64,000 nucleotides of DNA from Lachnospiraceae bacterium MD308 (GTDB taxonomy: Bacteria; Bacillota; Clostridia; Lachnospirales; Lachnospiraceae): contig VIQU02000011.1 of the NCBI GenBank assembly GCA_010206225.2, forward strand, positions 1 to 64,000, in the 5' to 3' direction. Numbering within the stretch: the stretch's first letter is position 1; every line of letters starts with the position of its first letter. The translations under genes were made by a program, and so were the position numbers. Shown here piece by piece: positions 52,463-64,000 of the stretch. The notes beneath the pieces were generated by a model. That model was not told where the DNA came from, made no database searches, and worked only from the letters and a program-made list of their open reading frames with translations.

Positions 52463-55400
52463 ATGGAGAAAAACAGAATTCGTCCCATTAAAAGTGGAAA
52501 AAGTTCCCGCATGAGCTATTCCAGACAAAAAGAAGTTCTTCAGATGCCGAATTTGATTGAAGTCCAGAAAGATTCCTATCACTGGTTCCTTGACGAGGGG
52601 TTAAAAGAAGTATTTGATGATATTTCGCCGATTGCAGATTACAGCGGTCATTTAAGTCTGGAATTTGTAGATTTCACGCTGTGCGAGGATGACGTAAAGT
52701 ACACGATCGAAGAGTGTAAAGAACGTGATGCGACTTATGCTGCGCCTCTGAAGGTGAGGGTAAGGCTCCACAATAAAGAAACAGACGAGATTAATGAGCA
52801 CGAGATCTTCATGGGAGATCTACCGCTGATGACAAGTACCGGTACATTTGTGATTAACGGGGCTGAGCGTGTTATCGTAAGTCAGTTGGTTCGGTCCCCC
52901 GGCATATATTATGCGATCGCTCATGATAAATTAGGAAAAAAATTATATTCATCCACTGTCATTCCTAACCGCGGCGCGTGGTTAGAGTATGAGACGGATT
53001 CCAATGACGTTTTTTATGTACGAGTAGATAGAACGAGAAAGGTGCCGATTACTGTATTGATCCGTGCGCTGGGTATCGGCACAAATCCGGAGATTGTTGA
53101 GATTTTCGGCGAGGAGCCGAAGATTCTGGCAAGCTTTGAAAAAGATGCGGCTACAAATTATCAGGAAGGTCTTCTGGAACTGTATAAAAAGATTCGTCCG
53201 GGCGAGCCTTTGGCAGTTGACAGTGCGGAGAGCCTGATCACCAGTATGTTTTTTGATCCGAGACGTTATGATCTGGCAAGGGTTGGTCGTTATAAGTTTA
53301 ATAAGAAACTTCTGTTAAGGAACCGTATCAACAGGCAGGTTCTTGCAGAGGATGTAGTTAGTGTACTCACAGGTGAGGTGATCGCAGAAGCAGGGACCAA
53401 GGTTACAAGAGAGATTGCGGACCAGATTCAGAACGCAGCGGTCCCATATGTGTGGATTGAGAGAGCGGATGAGGAGAGGAATATTAAAGTCCTCTCTAAT
53501 ATGATGGTAGACCTTACTTCGGTTGTTGATATTAACCCAAAAGAGGTGGGTGTAACAGAGCTTGTATATTATCCGGTGCTGGCGGCTCTTTTAGAGGAGA
53601 CGGCAGGGGATATTGACGAATTAAAGGATGCGATCCGAAGAGATATCCACGATCTGATTCCGAAGCATATTACAAAGGAAGATATCCTTGCTTCCATCAA
53701 TTATAATATGCATTTGGAATATGGTCTTGGCAATGATGATGATATCGATCATCTGGGAAACAGACGTATCCGTGCGGTAGGAGAACTTTTACAGAATCAG
53801 TACAGGATCGGTCTGTCAAGACTTGAGAGAGTTGTCCGTGAGAGGATGACGACGCAGGATTTAGAGGGGATTTCCCCGCAGTCATTGATCAATATTAAAC
53901 CGGTGACAGCTGCAGTGAAGGAATTCTTTGGTTCTTCACAGCTTTCTCAGTTCATGGATCAGAACAATCCGCTTGGTGAGCTGACTCATAAGCGTCGTTT
54001 ATCAGCACTTGGACCGGGAGGTCTTTCCAGAGACCGCGCGGGATTCGAGGTTCGTGACGTGCATTATTCCCATTATGGAAGAATGTGTCCGATCGAGACG
54101 CCTGAAGGTCCGAATATCGGTCTGATCAACTCGCTGGCATGTTATGCGAGAATCAACCAGTACGGATTTGTGGAAGCGCCGTACCGCAAGATCAATCATG
54201 ATGATCCGCTAAATCCGGTTGTTACAGACGAAGTTGTATATATGACGGCTGATGAAGAGGATAATTACCATGTAGCACAGGCGAATGAGCAATTGGATGA
54301 GGAAGGTCATTTTGTCCGTAAGAACGTATCCGGACGTTACCGTGAAGAGACGCAGGAATACGAGAGGAAGATGTTTGATTATATGGACGTTTCCCCAAAG
54401 ATGGTGTTTTCTGTGGCGACAGCTCTGATTCCATTCCTTGAGAATGATGACGCTAACCGTGCCCTGATGGGTTCTAACATGCAGCGTCAGGCAGTGCCGC
54501 TTCTTATGACGGAGGCTCCGGTTGTAGGTACAGGTATGGAGGAAAAGTCGGCTGTTGACTCGGGAGTATGTATCGTGGCAACAGAAGGCGGCGTTGTAGA
54601 GCGCTCTACTTCAAAAGAGATTATTATCCGCCAGAATGATGGCAATACTAAGAAATATAAACTGACGAAGTTTTTAAGGAGTAACCAGAGCAACTGCTAT
54701 AATCAGAGACCAATCGTGTACAAGGGAGATAAGGTAGAAGCCGGTGATGTGATTGCGGACGGTCCGTCTACTTCCAATGGAGAGATGGCTCTTGGAAAGA
54801 ATCCGCTCATTGGATTTATGACATGGGAAGGTTATAATTACGAGGATGCGGTGCTGTTAAGCGAGAGATTAGTTCAGGATGATGTATATACTTCTGTCCA
54901 TATTGAAGAATATGAGGCAGAGGCCCGTGATACCAAGCTTGGACCGGAGGAAATTACCCGCGATATTCCAGGTGTCGGAGATGATGCGCTGAAGGATTTG
55001 GATGAGAGAGGTATCATCCGTATCGGGGCAGAGGTACGTGCCGGGGATATTCTGGTAGGTAAGGTTACTCCGAAGGGAGAGACGGAGCTTACAGCAGAGG
55101 AAAGACTTCTTCGGGCAATCTTTGGCGAGAAGGCCAGAGAAGTGAGAGACACATCCCTTAAGGTGCCGCACGGCGAGTATGGTATCGTTGTGGATGCGAA
55201 GGTATTTACAAGAGAGAACGGAGATGAATTGTCTCCGGGCGTGAACCAATCCGTAAGAATCTATATTGCACAGAAGAGAAAGATTTCTGTCGGAGATAAG
55301 ATGGCGGGACGTCACGGTAACAAGGGTGTTGTTTCCCGTGTGCTGCCTGTTGAAGATATGCCGTTCCTTCCGAACGGACGTCCGCTTGACATCGTGCTCA

Positions 55401-56335
55401 ATCCGCTTGGTGTGCCTTCACGTATGAACATCGGGCAGGTGCTTGAGATTCATTTGTCTCTTGCGGCGAAGGCTCTGGGCTTTAATATTGCTACACCGGT
55501 ATTTGACGGTGCGGATGAGAATGATATTATGGACACTCTTGATCTGGCTAATGATTATGTAAATTTAAGCTGGGAGGAGTTTGAGAAGAAGCATAAAGAA
55601 GAACTGCTTCCAGAGGTTATGAAATATCTTTCAGACAACCGTGAGCATAGAGAGTTGTGGAAGGGAGTTCCGATTTCCAGAGACGGTAAAGTGCGTCTGC
55701 GTGACGGAAGAACTGGAGAGTATTTTGACAGTCCGGTTACGATCGGTCACATGCACTACCTGAAGCTTCATCATCTTGTTGATGATAAGATTCATGCGCG
55801 TTCTACCGGTCCTTATTCATTGGTTACACAGCAGCCGTTAGGCGGTAAGGCACAGTTCGGCGGACAGCGTTTCGGAGAGATGGAGGTGTGGGCGCTTGAG
55901 GCTTACGGCGCATCTTATACACTTCAGGAGATTCTGACGGTGAAGTCGGACGATGTTGTGGGACGTGTGAAGACTTATGAGGCGATCATCAAGGGAGAGA
56001 ATATCCCAGAGCCGGGTATTCCAGAATCCTTCAAGGTACTCTTAAAAGAGCTGCAGTCTCTTGGGCTTGATGTGAGAGTGCTTCGTGATGATAATACAGA
56101 GGTTGAGATCATGGAGACTGTCGATATGGGTGAGACGGATTTCCGTTCATTGATAGAAGGAGACAGAAAGTATAACGATGAAGATGACCTTGGACGGCAG
56201 GGCTATACAGAACAGGAATTTCAGGGGGAAGAGCTTGTCGATGTCGAGACGGACGATGAGGACGAGGACGACTACGACATAGATTTTGAGGAAACCGATG
56301 ATTATGCATATAGTGATTTATCAGATGATATGTAG
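52463..56335 (+). CDS. rpoB: DNA-directed RNA polymerase beta subunit
   Basis: A 1290-residue core subunit, full length for Firmicutes. Conserved regions are recognisable: [20 protein letters not shown], the rifampicin-binding cluster [20 protein letters not shown] and [13 protein letters not shown] with wild-type Asp, His and Ser at the common resistance positions, [43 protein letters not shown], and [20 protein letters not shown] near the end. An acidic tail ([20 protein letters not shown]) extends the C-terminus. AAAGAGGAG precedes the ATG. Rifampicin sensitivity would be expected. Confidence 0.98.
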   Translation: MEKNRIRPIKSGKSSRMSYSRQKEVLQMPNLIEVQKDSYHWFLDEGLKEVFDDISPIADYSGHLSLEFVDFTLCEDDVKYTIEECKERDATYAAPLKVRVRLHNKETDEINEHEIFMGDLPLMTSTGTFVINGAERVIVSQLVRSPGIYYAIAHDKLGKKLYSSTVIPNRGAWLEYETDSNDVFYVRVDRTRKVPITVLIRALGIGTNPEIVEIFGEEPKILASFEKDAATNYQEGLLELYKKIRPGEPLAVDSAESLITSMFFDPRRYDLARVGRYKFNKKLLLRNRINRQVLAEDVVSVLTGEVIAEAGTKVTREIADQIQNAAVPYVWIERADEERNIKVLSNMMVDLTSVVDINPKEVGVTELVYYPVLAALLEETAGDIDELKDAIRRDIHDLIPKHITKEDILASINYNMHLEYGLGNDDDIDHLGNRRIRAVGELLQNQYRIGLSRLERVVRERMTTQDLEGISPQSLINIKPVTAAVKEFFGSSQLSQFMDQNNPLGELTHKRRLSALGPGGLSRDRAGFEVRDVHYSHYGRMCPIETPEGPNIGLINSLACYARINQYGFVEAPYRKINHDDPLNPVVTDEVVYMTADEEDNYHVAQANEQLDEEGHFVRKNVSGRYREETQEYERKMFDYMDVSPKMVFSVATALIPFLENDDANRALMGSNMQRQAVPLLMTEAPVVGTGMEEKSAVDSGVCIVATEGGVVERSTSKEIIIRQNDGNTKKYKLTKFLRSNQSNCYNQRPIVYKGDKVEAGDVIADGPSTSNGEMALGKNPLIGFMTWEGYNYEDAVLLSERLVQDDVYTSVHIEEYEAEARDTKLGPEEITRDIPGVGDDALKDLDERGIIRIGAEVRAGDILVGKVTPKGETELTAEERLLRAIFGEKAREVRDTSLKVPHGEYGIVVDAKVFTRENGDELSPGVNQSVRIYIAQKRKISVGDKMAGRHGNKGVVSRVLPVEDMPFLPNGRPLDIVLNPLGVPSRMNIGQVLEIHLSLAAKALGFNIATPVFDGADENDIMDTLDLANDYVNLSWEEFEKKHKEELLPEVMKYLSDNREHRELWKGVPISRDGKVRLRDGRTGEYFDSPVTIGHMHYLKLHHLVDDKIHARSTGPYSLVTQQPLGGKAQFGGQRFGEMEVWALEAYGASYTLQEILTVKSDDVVGRVKTYEAIIKGENIPEPGIPESFKVLLKELQSLGLDVRVLRDDNTEVEIMETVDMGETDFRSLIEGDRKYNDEDDLGRQGYTEQEFQGEELVDVETDDEDEDDYDIDFEETDDYAYSDLSDDM

Positions 56336-56349
56336 AGAGGGGTGCCGAT

Positions 56350-59300
56350 ATGCCAGAAAATAACAACCAGCAAACTTTTCAGCCAATGGTTTTTGATGCG
56401 ATTAAGATAGGTTTGGCATCGCCTGAGAAGATTTTAGAGTGGTCTAAGGGCGAGGTTACAAAGCCAGAGACCATCAATTACAGAACTTTGAAGCCTGAGA
56501 AAGATGGGTTGTTCTGTGAAAAAATTTTTGGACCCAGCAAAGATTGGGAATGTCACTGCGGTAAGTATAAGAAGATCCGCTATAAAGGCGTTGTATGCGA
56601 CCGCTGCGGTGTTGAAGTTACGAAGGCCAGTGTTCGTCGTGAACGTATGGGGCATATTGCTCTGGCAGCTCCAGTATCGCATATTTGGTATTTTAAGGGA
56701 ATTCCAAGCCGTATGGGACTGATTCTTGATCTGTCTCCAAGGACGTTGGAGAAGGTGCTGTACTTTGCTTCCTATATTGTATTAGATAAAGGAGATACAG
56801 ATCTGCAGTATAAGCAGGTACTGTCTGAGCAGGAGTATCAGGAAGCAAGGGAAACCCATGGCAGCGCTTTCAGAGTAGGCATGGGTGCAGAATCTATTCA
56901 GGAACTTTTGCAGGCGATCGATCTGGAGAAAGAATATAAGGAACTTTCAGAAGGCTTAAAGGGAGCGACCGGACAGAAGCGTGCAAGGATCGTAAAGCGC
57001 TTAGAGGTTGTGGAGGCTTTTCGCGAGTCGGGGAATAAACCGGAGTGGATGATCATGAATAATATTCCGGTCATCCCGCCGGATCTCAGACCGATGGTAC
57101 AGCTTGACGGCGGTCGTTTTGCGACCTCTGACCTCAATGATCTATACAGAAGAATCATCAATAGGAATAACCGTCTGAAACGTCTCCTTGAACTGGGAGC
57201 GCCGGATATTATTGTAAGAAATGAAAAGAGAATGCTTCAGGAGGCAGTAGATGCCCTGATTGACAACGGACGCCGCGGACGTCCGGTGACAGGGCCGGGA
57301 AATAGGGCGCTTAAATCTCTTTCCGATATGCTGAAAGGAAAGTCGGGCCGTTTCCGTCAGAATCTTCTTGGAAAGCGTGTCGATTATTCCGGACGTTCGG
57401 TTATCGTCGTAGGTCCAGAACTTAAGATCTATCAGTGCGGTCTGCCGAAGGAGATGGCGATCGAGCTGTTCAAGCCATTTGTTATGAAGGAGCTTGTACA
57501 GAACGGAACAGCGCACAATATTAAAAATGCGAAAAAGATGGTAGAGCGTCTCCAGCCGGAAGTATGGGATGTATTAGAGGAAGTGATTAAGGAGCATCCG
57601 GTTATGTTAAACCGTGCCCCTACGCTTCACAGACTTGGTATTCAGGCATTTGAGCCGATTCTTGTGGAGGGTAAGGCGATTAAGCTCCATCCGCTTGTAT
57701 GTACGGCTTACAATGCTGACTTTGACGGAGACCAGATGGCGGTTCATCTTCCGCTGTCTGTAGAAGCGCAGGCAGAGTGCCGCTTCCTCTTGCTCTCGCC
57801 GAACAACCTGTTAAAGCCGTCGGACGGCGGACCGGTAGCGGTTCCTTCACAGGACATGGTGCTTGGGATCTATTATCTGACACAGGAAAGACCGGGAGCA
57901 AAGGGAGAAGGAAAGGTATTTAAGAATGTTAATGAGGCAATCCTTGCATATGAGAACAATGCAATCACGCTTCATTCAAAAATTACAGTACGTGTTACAA
58001 AGACTCTTGCGGACGGTTCAATAAAGACGGGAAATATCGAGTCTACGCTTGGAAGATTTTTGTTTAACGAGATCATTCCACAGGATCTGGGATTTGTAGA
58101 CCGTGAAAATCCAGAAAATGTATTGCTTTTGGAAGTGGATTTCCATGTAGGAAAGAAGCAGTTAAAGCAGATTCTTGAAAAAGTAATCAATACTCATGGT
58201 TCCACTGCTACGGCGGAAGTTTTGGACTCTGTGAAATCAATCGGTTATAAATATTCTACACGGGCAGCTATGACGGTGTCTATTTCGGATATGACCGTGC
58301 CTCCTCAGAAGCCGCAGATGATTCAGGAAGCGCAGGATACGGTAGATAAGATTACAAAGAACTTCAAACGTGGTCTCATTACAGAAGAGGAGCGTTATAA
58401 GGAAGTTGTAGAGACATGGAAGGCGACGGACGATGCACTTACTGAGGCGTTGCTTTCTGGTCTTGATAAATATAATAACATCTTCATGATGGCGGATTCC
58501 GGAGCGCGTGGTTCCGATAAGCAGATTAAGCAGCTTGCAGGTATGCGTGGTCTTATGGCTGATACGACCGGACGTACGATCGAGCTTCCGATTAAGTCAA
58601 ATTTCCGTGAGGGACTGGATGTATTGGAATATTTCATGTCGGCTCATGGAGCGCGGAAAGGTCTTTCTGATACAGCGCTTCGTACAGCCGATTCAGGATA
58701 TCTGACCAGACGACTTGTTGATGTATCTCAGGAGCTGATTATTCACGAGGTTGACTGCGTGGAGAAAGGCGATGAGATTCCGGGAATGTATGTAAAAGCA
58801 TTTACGGATGGCAATGAAGAGATAGAGAGTCTTAAAGAGCGTATTACCGGACGGTATCTGTGCGAGAGTATCATGGATAAGGATGGAAATGTTATTGTTA
58901 AGAAGAACCATATGGTAACACCGAAGCGCGCAGAACTTATTATGAAGAAAGGTGTGGATGAGAAGGGAAATCCACTTGAGAGAATCAAGATCCGTACCAT
59001 CTTGACTTGCCGTTCCCACAATGGTATCTGTGCAAAATGCTACGGAGCAAATATGGCGACAGGCGAGCCGGTACAGGTAGGTGAGGCAGTAGGTATTATC
59101 GCTGCTCAGTCTATCGGGGAGCCGGGTACTCAGCTTACGATGCGTACCTTCCATACAGGAGGTGTTGCGGGTGATGATATCACACAAGGTCTTCCGCGTG
59201 TCGAGGAGCTTTTTGAGGCAAGAAAGCCTAAGGGACTTGCAATCATTACGGAATTTGCAGGGACTGCGACGATTAATGATACGAAGAAGAAGCGTGAAAT

Positions 59301-60021
59301 CATTGTCACAAATAATGAAACCGGAGAGACCAAGGCATATCTGATTCCTTACGGTTCACGTATTAAGATTATGGACGGCGCTGTGCTTGAGGCCGGTGAT
59401 GAGTTGACCGAAGGAAGTGTGAATCCGCATGATATCTTAAGAATCAAAGGATTAAGGGCTGTTCAGGATTATATGCTTCAGGAGGTTCAGAGAGTATACC
59501 GTCTTCAGGGTGTTGATATCAATGATAAGCACATTGAGGTTATCGTTCGTCAGATGCTCAAGAAAATCCGCGTAGAAGAAGCAGGAGACAGTGAACTTCT
59601 GCCGGGAACAAATGTTGATATCCTCGAATTCGAGGACATTAACAAAGCTTTGGAAGAAGAAGGAAAAGAGCCGGCTTCCGGCGAGCAGATCATGCTTGGT
59701 ATTACGAAAGCTTCTCTTGCTACGAATTCCTTCCTGTCGGCAGCATCCTTCCAGGAGACGACAAAGGTTCTTACCGAAGCGGCAATTAAGGGAAAAGTTG
59801 ACCCATTAGTCGGACTGAAAGAGAATGTTATTATCGGTAAGCACATTCCGGCCGGTACAGGTATGAGAAAATATCGTGATATCAGACTGGATTCTGAGCT
59901 TGCGATGGATGATGAGATAATTTTCGGTGATGACGAGATGGAAGAAGAACTTCCGGGCGAGATAAATGCAGAAGAAACCAGTGATGAATCAGAAATGGTG
60001 ATTGATTTTGCAGAAGAATAA
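56350..60021 (+). CDS. rpoC: DNA-directed RNA polymerase beta' subunit
   Basis: A 1223-residue core subunit 14 nt behind rpoB. N-terminal zinc ribbon [20 protein letters not shown], clamp and rudder regions, the catalytic [12 protein letters not shown] with its three Asp residues binding the active-site Mg2+, the trigger-loop region [14 protein letters not shown], and the second zinc site with [16 protein letters not shown] short acidic extension closes it. It ends in a strong terminator, not in rpsL/rpsG. Confidence 0.98.
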   Translation: MPENNNQQTFQPMVFDAIKIGLASPEKILEWSKGEVTKPETINYRTLKPEKDGLFCEKIFGPSKDWECHCGKYKKIRYKGVVCDRCGVEVTKASVRRERMGHIALAAPVSHIWYFKGIPSRMGLILDLSPRTLEKVLYFASYIVLDKGDTDLQYKQVLSEQEYQEARETHGSAFRVGMGAESIQELLQAIDLEKEYKELSEGLKGATGQKRARIVKRLEVVEAFRESGNKPEWMIMNNIPVIPPDLRPMVQLDGGRFATSDLNDLYRRIINRNNRLKRLLELGAPDIIVRNEKRMLQEAVDALIDNGRRGRPVTGPGNRALKSLSDMLKGKSGRFRQNLLGKRVDYSGRSVIVVGPELKIYQCGLPKEMAIELFKPFVMKELVQNGTAHNIKNAKKMVERLQPEVWDVLEEVIKEHPVMLNRAPTLHRLGIQAFEPILVEGKAIKLHPLVCTAYNADFDGDQMAVHLPLSVEAQAECRFLLLSPNNLLKPSDGGPVAVPSQDMVLGIYYLTQERPGAKGEGKVFKNVNEAILAYENNAITLHSKITVRVTKTLADGSIKTGNIESTLGRFLFNEIIPQDLGFVDRENPENVLLLEVDFHVGKKQLKQILEKVINTHGSTATAEVLDSVKSIGYKYSTRAAMTVSISDMTVPPQKPQMIQEAQDTVDKITKNFKRGLITEEERYKEVVETWKATDDALTEALLSGLDKYNNIFMMADSGARGSDKQIKQLAGMRGLMADTTGRTIELPIKSNFREGLDVLEYFMSAHGARKGLSDTALRTADSGYLTRRLVDVSQELIIHEVDCVEKGDEIPGMYVKAFTDGNEEIESLKERITGRYLCESIMDKDGNVIVKKNHMVTPKRAELIMKKGVDEKGNPLERIKIRTILTCRSHNGICAKCYGANMATGEPVQVGEAVGIIAAQSIGEPGTQLTMRTFHTGGVAGDDITQGLPRVEELFEARKPKGLAIITEFAGTATINDTKKKREIIVTNNETGETKAYLIPYGSRIKIMDGAVLEAGDELTEGSVNPHDILRIKGLRAVQDYMLQEVQRVYRLQGVDINDKHIEVIVRQMLKKIRVEEAGDSELLPGTNVDILEFEDINKALEEEGKEPASGEQIMLGITKASLATNSFLSAASFQETTKVLTEAAIKGKVDPLVGLKENVIIGKHIPAGTGMRKYRDIRLDSELAMDDEIIFGDDEMEEELPGEINAEETSDESEMVIDFAEE

Positions 60022-60030
60022 GTATATCTT

Positions 60031-60066
60031 AAAGAGATTATCCTGTGAAAGGGGTAATCTCTTTTT
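60031..60066 (+). terminator. Terminator after rpoC
   Basis: AAAGAGATTA (60031-60040) pairs with TAATCTCTTT (60055-60064), followed by TTATG. It ends the rpoBC unit. Confidence 0.85.
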
Positions 60067-60185
60067 ATGTAAGATAGGGGTATTCGGATTGACTTTTATT
60101 GTACTACAGTCTATAATGAAATCAGCGTAGATTGACAAAAGATGGAGATTTACACAAACATTTCAGAAAGGTTGGGGTGAAACAA

Positions 60186-61271
60186 ATGGATCAAGGAAAG
60201 GTTTCAAGAGTATTAAAGTCGATGGAGGAGAAAGGCGTACCGCAGATGATCATATCTGATCCGGTAGCGATCTTTTATCTGACGGGGAAATGGATTATTC
60301 CGGGAGAGAGATTACTGGCATTATATCTGAATGTGAATGGTAATCACAAGCTTGTGATTAATAAGCTGTTCCCGCAGGAGAAAGATTTGGGCGTAGAGCT
60401 TGTATGGTATGATGATATTGAGGATGGTGTAGAGATTTTAAGCAGATTTGTGGAGAAAGATAAGGTTATGGGCATTGATAAAACATGGCCGGCAAGATTC
60501 TTAATCCGTCTTCAGGAGTTAGGCGGCGGAAGCAAGTTTGTGAATGGTTCTCCGATCATTGACTACATCCGTATGGTAAAGGATGAAAAGGAAAAGGAGC
60601 TTATGAGAGAGTCTTCAAGACTTAACGATATTGCCATGGATAAGCTGATCCCATGGGTAGCAAAGGGATTGACAGAGAGAGAGCTGAATCAGAAGATCCG
60701 TGAGATTTATAAAGAGCTTGGTTGTGAGGATGTATCTTTTGATCCGATTACTGCATATGCAAAGGGAGCCGCTGATCCGCATCACGTTACGGACGATTCC
60801 AAGGGCAAGCGCGGCGACTGTGTAATCCTTGACATCGGCGCTTTCAAGGATAACTATGCTTCGGATATGACAAGAACGGTATTTGTCGGCGAAGTTTCCG
60901 ACCGTGCGAAAGAGATTTATGATATTGTTGTTGAAGCAAACAGACGCGGTATTGAAGCTGCAAAACCGGGCAACAGAATGTGTGACGTTGACCTTGCGGC
61001 AAGGAATTATATCGAGGAAAAAGGGTATGGTGAGTATTTTACACACAGAACCGGACATTCTATCGGACTTGAGGATCATGAGTTCGGCGATGTATCTTCT
61101 GTCAATGAGGATATCATTCAAGTTGGACAGTGCTTTTCCGTAGAGCCGGGTATCTATCTTGCAGACGAGGGTATCGGCGTACGTATTGAGGATCTTGTAA
61201 TCATCACGGAAGATGGCTGTGAAGTATTGAATCATTATACGAAAGACTTGATCGTAGTTCCGGAAGAGTAG
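60186..61271 (+). CDS. M24-family Xaa-Pro aminopeptidase
   Basis: A 361-residue metallopeptidase that removes an N-terminal residue before proline. The ATG at 60186 follows GGGGTGA; a longer frame from 60132 lacks a site. Creatinase-like N-terminal domain (about 1-125), then the pita-bread catalytic domain with the metal ligands visible in order: Asp in LDIGAFKDNYASDMTRT (two Asp), His in HRTGHSIGLEDHE, Glu in FSVEPGIYL and Glu in GVRIEDLVI. Single gene between rpoC and a convergent two-component system. Confidence 0.92.
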   Translation: MDQGKVSRVLKSMEEKGVPQMIISDPVAIFYLTGKWIIPGERLLALYLNVNGNHKLVINKLFPQEKDLGVELVWYDDIEDGVEILSRFVEKDKVMGIDKTWPARFLIRLQELGGGSKFVNGSPIIDYIRMVKDEKEKELMRESSRLNDIAMDKLIPWVAKGLTERELNQKIREIYKELGCEDVSFDPITAYAKGAADPHHVTDDSKGKRGDCVILDIGAFKDNYASDMTRTVFVGEVSDRAKEIYDIVVEANRRGIEAAKPGNRMCDVDLAARNYIEEKGYGEYFTHRTGHSIGLEDHEFGDVSSVNEDIIQVGQCFSVEPGIYLADEGIGVRIEDLVIITEDGCEVLNHYTKDLIVVPEE

Positions 61272-61322
61272 GAATATACGAAAGATTCTATCATGGCTTC
61301 ATGAAAGTAAGAAGGAAAATAT

Positions 61323-61353
61323 ATGCACAGGGACATTTTTGCACTCTGTGCAT
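61323..61353. terminator. Bidirectional terminator between convergent genes
   Basis: ATGCACAG (61323-61330) pairs with CTGTGCAT (61346-61353), with a T-rich segment after it and an A-rich one before. It lies between the aminopeptidase (plus) and the kinase (minus). Confidence 0.6.
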
Positions 61354-61356
61354 TAT

Positions 61357-62763
61357 TTATGCTTTGGGAAGGGAGAAGATGAACTCGGTTCCGACTCCTT
61401 CTGTGCTGATTACATTGATGTTTTCACCGTGAGCTTGTATCGCTTCCTTAACAATAGCAAGTCCCAGACCGGTGCCCTTTTTATCCTTGCCTCGTGAGAG
61501 GTCCGACTTATAAAACCGTTCCCATATTTTATTCAATGCATTTCTTGGAATGCCCGGACCTTCATCTTTTACAGAAGTGTAGATTTTGTCCCCCCGCTCT
61601 GTTGTTTCAATCGTGATAGAGGATTCGGGATCACTGAATTTGATTGCATTGTCCAAAAGATTATAAAGTACTTGATGCAGCTTTCTTTTGTCGGCCATTG
61701 TTTCTAAATGTTTGGTAGCGAAGATAAGTTCGATGGAAATCTTCTTCTGAGTACAAGTTCCTTCGAAGGAGGCGGCAACATTTTTGATCATCTCATGTAT
61801 ATCGAACTTTTCACGATTAAGGAGAAGATTTTTTGTGTCAAATTCATTCAGAGTGAGCAGATCCTGTGTCAGGTCTGTCAGACGTTCTGTTTCAAATAAT
61901 ATAATCTTCATATATTTTTCGTGAAGTTCCGGCGGAATCGTTCCGTCGGCCATGGCTTCCACATACCCTTTAATAGAAGTGAGAGGAGAGCGGAAATCAT
62001 GAGATACATTTGCCACAAATTTCTTCTGGTAGTCTTCCATATCCCGAAGCTGAGAGGACATGTAGTTTAAAGAAGCTGAGAGATATCCCATCTCATCCTG
62101 CGTATTTACCGGAATTTCATAGTCCAGATTGCCGGAAGCGTATTGTGTCGCCGCCTCCGTAATCTTGCTTAGCGGAAGATAGACGAAAAACTGAAAAGCC
62201 AGCAGGATCATAAAAGACAACACATAGATCACGGTAACAGTAATGTAGATTGTACGAAGGAACAAATCTTCCATATATTGTGTGTCGGACAGATCCTTGT
62301 GAATCAGAAGATAGCCTTTTGGCGAATATTCATAAATAACAGGCGCGATCACTGTAATCATATCTTCTGCAAAGTATCCATGATAATCACTGACAGAGTA
62401 TTGTGAATTGCCGATTTCTGCAGGGTTAAAGTCATCAATCTGGTAAGGGGCGAGGGGATAGCTGTCCGTCTGTGCAGAGGTAATGAGCTTTCCCTCCCGA
62501 TCCACAAACCAGACTGCCGCATTCAGATGTGTCTTCATTCCGTCAAGCTGTGTGTGAACATTGTATAGGGATACCTGTTCGGAAAAGTATTTAGGCAGAT
62601 AGTCTGTAGCTACCAGATTAGCCTCCTTGTAAAGGTTTGAGGCAATAGCCTGATTTAAGGGTGAGGAAAATAAGCCGATAGCCAGAGCACCTACCGTAAA
62701 GATGCTTAAGAAACCGAAAATAAAGTATACAATGATGAACTTCAAATATAAAGTGCTCTTCAT
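61357..62763 (-). CDS. PhoR-like sensor histidine kinase
   Basis: A 468-residue membrane kinase: helix 1 (about 8-30), an extracellular sensing domain (about 31-170), helix 2 (about 171-195), a HAMP linker (SKITEAATQYASGNLDYEIP), then H-box VANVSHDFRSPLTSIKGYVE with His255, N-box YNLLDNAIKFSDPESS, and G-boxes DEGPGIP and GTGLGLAIVKEAI. It follows the response regulator gene with an 18-nt gap and works with it. The signal is not known; the domain plan matches cell-envelope or phosphate-type sensors. Confidence 0.92.
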   Translation of the reverse strand: MKSTLYLKFIIVYFIFGFLSIFTVGALAIGLFSSPLNQAIASNLYKEANLVATDYLPKYFSEQVSLYNVHTQLDGMKTHLNAAVWFVDREGKLITSAQTDSYPLAPYQIDDFNPAEIGNSQYSVSDYHGYFAEDMITVIAPVIYEYSPKGYLLIHKDLSDTQYMEDLFLRTIYITVTVIYVLSFMILLAFQFFVYLPLSKITEAATQYASGNLDYEIPVNTQDEMGYLSASLNYMSSQLRDMEDYQKKFVANVSHDFRSPLTSIKGYVEAMADGTIPPELHEKYMKIILFETERLTDLTQDLLTLNEFDTKNLLLNREKFDIHEMIKNVAASFEGTCTQKKISIELIFATKHLETMADKRKLHQVLYNLLDNAIKFSDPESSITIETTERGDKIYTSVKDEGPGIPRNALNKIWERFYKSDLSRGKDKKGTGLGLAIVKEAIQAHGENINVISTEGVGTEFIFSLPKA

Positions 62764-62781
62764 ATGCTTATCGTATCCCCT

Positions 62782-63486
62782 TTACTTTACTTCAAATTTG
62801 TAACCGATGCCCCATACAGTGCTTAGACTCCATCCGTTGTGGTCTTTTATTTTTTCACGGAGTCTCTTGATGTGGACATCCACGGTACGAGTATCGCCTA
62901 TGTACTCATATCCCCAGATTTGATCTAGAAGCTGCTCTCGGGTAAATACCTGATTTGGAGAGGAGGCAAGGAAATATAAAAGCTCCAGCTCCTTTGGAGG
63001 CATTTCCACATTCCGGTTATCGACAATCACGGAATAATTGGTAAGATTCACGGTAAGTCCCGGATATTCTACGCACTTTCCCTTATCAGCGGAGGAAGCC
63101 TCTGCTTTTGGGACGGCATGATAGCGCCGAAGCACTGCTTTCACCCGTGCAACCATCTCTTTTGAATCAAAAGGCTTCATAATGTAGTCGTCCGCGCCCA
63201 GTTCTAATCCAAGAACTTTGTCAAAAATCTCGCCTTTGGCGGAGAGCATGATAATCGGCACATTCGACCGGGTGCGAAGTTCACGGCATACCTGATAACC
63301 ATCAATGCCCGGAAGCATAAGGTCGAGAAGTATCAGGTTCGGCTGATAGGTATCATATGCTATCAGGGCCTGTTCCCCGTCATTGACGGTCATAGTATCA
63401 AAACACTCTTTCGTCAGATAGAGAGAGATAAGCTCCGCAATGTTTTCATCATCGTCTACTACTAATATTTTTTGTTTGCTAACCAT
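62782..63486 (-). CDS. OmpR/PhoB-family response regulator
   Basis: A 234-residue regulator: receiver with DDDE (11-14), Asp55 (LLDLMLPGIDG) and Lys104 (YIMKPF), and a winged-helix domain with LLDQIWGYEYIGDTRTVDVH and the ending GIGYKFEVK. AGGAGGAAATT precedes the minus-strand ATG. It lies 12 nt after mutS2, so it may be partly co-transcribed with it, and directly before its kinase. Confidence 0.94.
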   Translation of the reverse strand: MVSKQKILVVDDDENIAELISLYLTKECFDTMTVNDGEQALIAYDTYQPNLILLDLMLPGIDGYQVCRELRTRSNVPIIMLSAKGEIFDKVLGLELGADDYIMKPFDSKEMVARVKAVLRRYHAVPKAEASSADKGKCVEYPGLTVNLTNYSVIVDNRNVEMPPKELELLYFLASSPNQVFTREQLLDQIWGYEYIGDTRTVDVHIKRLREKIKDHNGWSLSTVWGIGYKFEVK

Positions 63487-63498
63487 AATTTCCTCCTG

Positions 63499-64000
63499 TT
63501 ATTTTAACTCCGCAATCGTCACACCTGCATCGCCTTCGCCGAATGCGCCGAGGCGAAAAGACTTGACATGTTTTTGACGCTTCAGGTAAGTGTGAATACC
63601 TGAACGCAGCGCGCCTGTTCCTTTGCCATGTACAATACGCACAGAGCTTAAGTGTGCGAGACTTGCATCGTCAAGATATTTGTCCAGCTCGGCGATTGCC
63701 TCGTCAACTGTCTTTCCGAGAAGATTGATTTCCGTGCTGACCGAAAGAACTTTGTTCATCTTTACTTTGCCTTTTCTTGTGTGACTGACGGTTTTCTGCA
63801 TATAAGAAGGTTTTTCTTCGATAATCTCCAAATCGGAAATGTGAACCTGTGAGCGTAAGATTCCCATCTGCACAGTTACATTCCCTTTGGAATCCGGCAG
63901 AGAATTAACCGTTCCGTTCAGATTCATGCTCAGCACTCTGACAGATTCGCCAAGTTTAAAGTCGCTGACTTTGTGCTGTTTATGAGGCTTGAGGGGTTCC
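63499..64000 (-). CDS. mutS2: MutS2 endonuclease, C-terminal part (cut by the window edge)
   Basis: The open frame continues past position 64000, so only the last 166 residues are seen. They contain a KOW-like segment (DFKLGESVRVLSMNLNGTV) and the C-terminal Smr nuclease domain: LGKTVDEAIAELDKYLDDAS, VRIVHGKGTGALRSGIHTYL with the conserved HGKGTG, and the end FGEGDAGVTIAELK. MutS2 limits recombination and, in Bacillus, acts on collided ribosomes. Confidence 0.92.
   Translation of the reverse strand, partial: EPLKPHKQHKVSDFKLGESVRVLSMNLNGTVNSLPDSKGNVTVQMGILRSQVHISDLEIIEEKPSYMQKTVSHTRKGKVKMNKVLSVSTEINLLGKTVDEAIAELDKYLDDASLAHLSSVRIVHGKGTGALRSGIHTYLKRQKHVKSFRLGAFGEGDAGVTIAELK

Overview
The window looks like chromosomal DNA from a low-to-mid-GC gut Firmicute, most likely family Lachnospiraceae (Clostridium cluster XIVa). 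The support is strong AAGGAGG-type ribosome binding sites, TPP-riboswitch and tryptophan T-box control, an L10-leader in front of rplJL, Firmicute-type RpoB (1290 aa) and RpoC (1223 aa), Bce-like intramembrane-sensing signalling, and the many RbsABC/LacI sugar genes. I cannot resolve the species. I see no rRNA, tRNA or CRISPR array.

Layout. 1-3.4 kb is a small AT-rich mobile island: the 5' end of a minus-strand gene at the window edge (possibly an IS transposase), a truncated gene tail, a HEPN-motif protein, and a large serine recombinase followed by another gene tail. 3.4-6.8 kb holds a small XRE regulator with a divergent exported protein, a TPP-riboswitch-controlled thiT, and an AGCS amino-acid symporter. 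6.8-8.1 kb is a group II intron sitting directly behind the symporter's terminator, with its reverse transcriptase broken by an internal deletion. 8.2-11.3 kb is a BlaI/BlaR1-like pair followed by a secreted and an unknown protein. 11.4-16.3 kb is a LysR regulator divergent from a four-gene operon: a divergent IlvD/Edd-family dehydratase, a TauE/SafE-type permease, an ornithine-cyclodeaminase-family enzyme and a 4-OT-type tautomerase. 16.4-23 kb holds a GAF-like protein, a hydrolase, a heterodimeric ABC exporter and a YczE-type membrane protein. 23-27 kb is a Trp T-box leader with a trpXYZ-like ABC importer and an AEC permease. A C39-like peptidase follows.

28.2-31.7 kb is the ribosomal/transcription cluster rpmG-secE-nusG-rplKAJL with leader RNAs. 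Instead of continuing straight into rpoBC, the chromosome has about 20.8 kb of accessory genes between rplL and rpoB. The first part is two paralogous LacI regulators and an eleven-gene sugar locus (lacI, fucose-isomerase-like, split transketolase, RbsB-like protein, DUF2291-like lipoprotein, RbsA, RbsC, RbsD-like, PfkB kinase, FGGY kinase). The second is a Bce/MacB-like ABC transporter with its own two-component system and a decayed TetR gene. The third is a frameshifted membrane protein. rpoB and rpoC follow (52.5-60.0 kb), then an M24 aminopeptidase, a convergent PhoR/PhoB-like two-component system, and the C-terminal part of mutS2 running off the right edge.

How the genes work together. 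The sugar locus is a self-contained import-and-catabolism unit: ABC import, anomer interconversion, aldose/ketose isomerisation, phosphorylation by FGGY and/or PfkB kinase, and cleavage by a two-subunit transketolase. Its regulator probably controls it through palindromes just upstream. The combination resembles the described D-apiose transketolase route, but the substrate is an inference. The dehydratase/OCD/tautomerase operon looks like an uncharacterised catabolic pathway, and its dehydratase lacks residues that bind Mg2+ in characterised family members.
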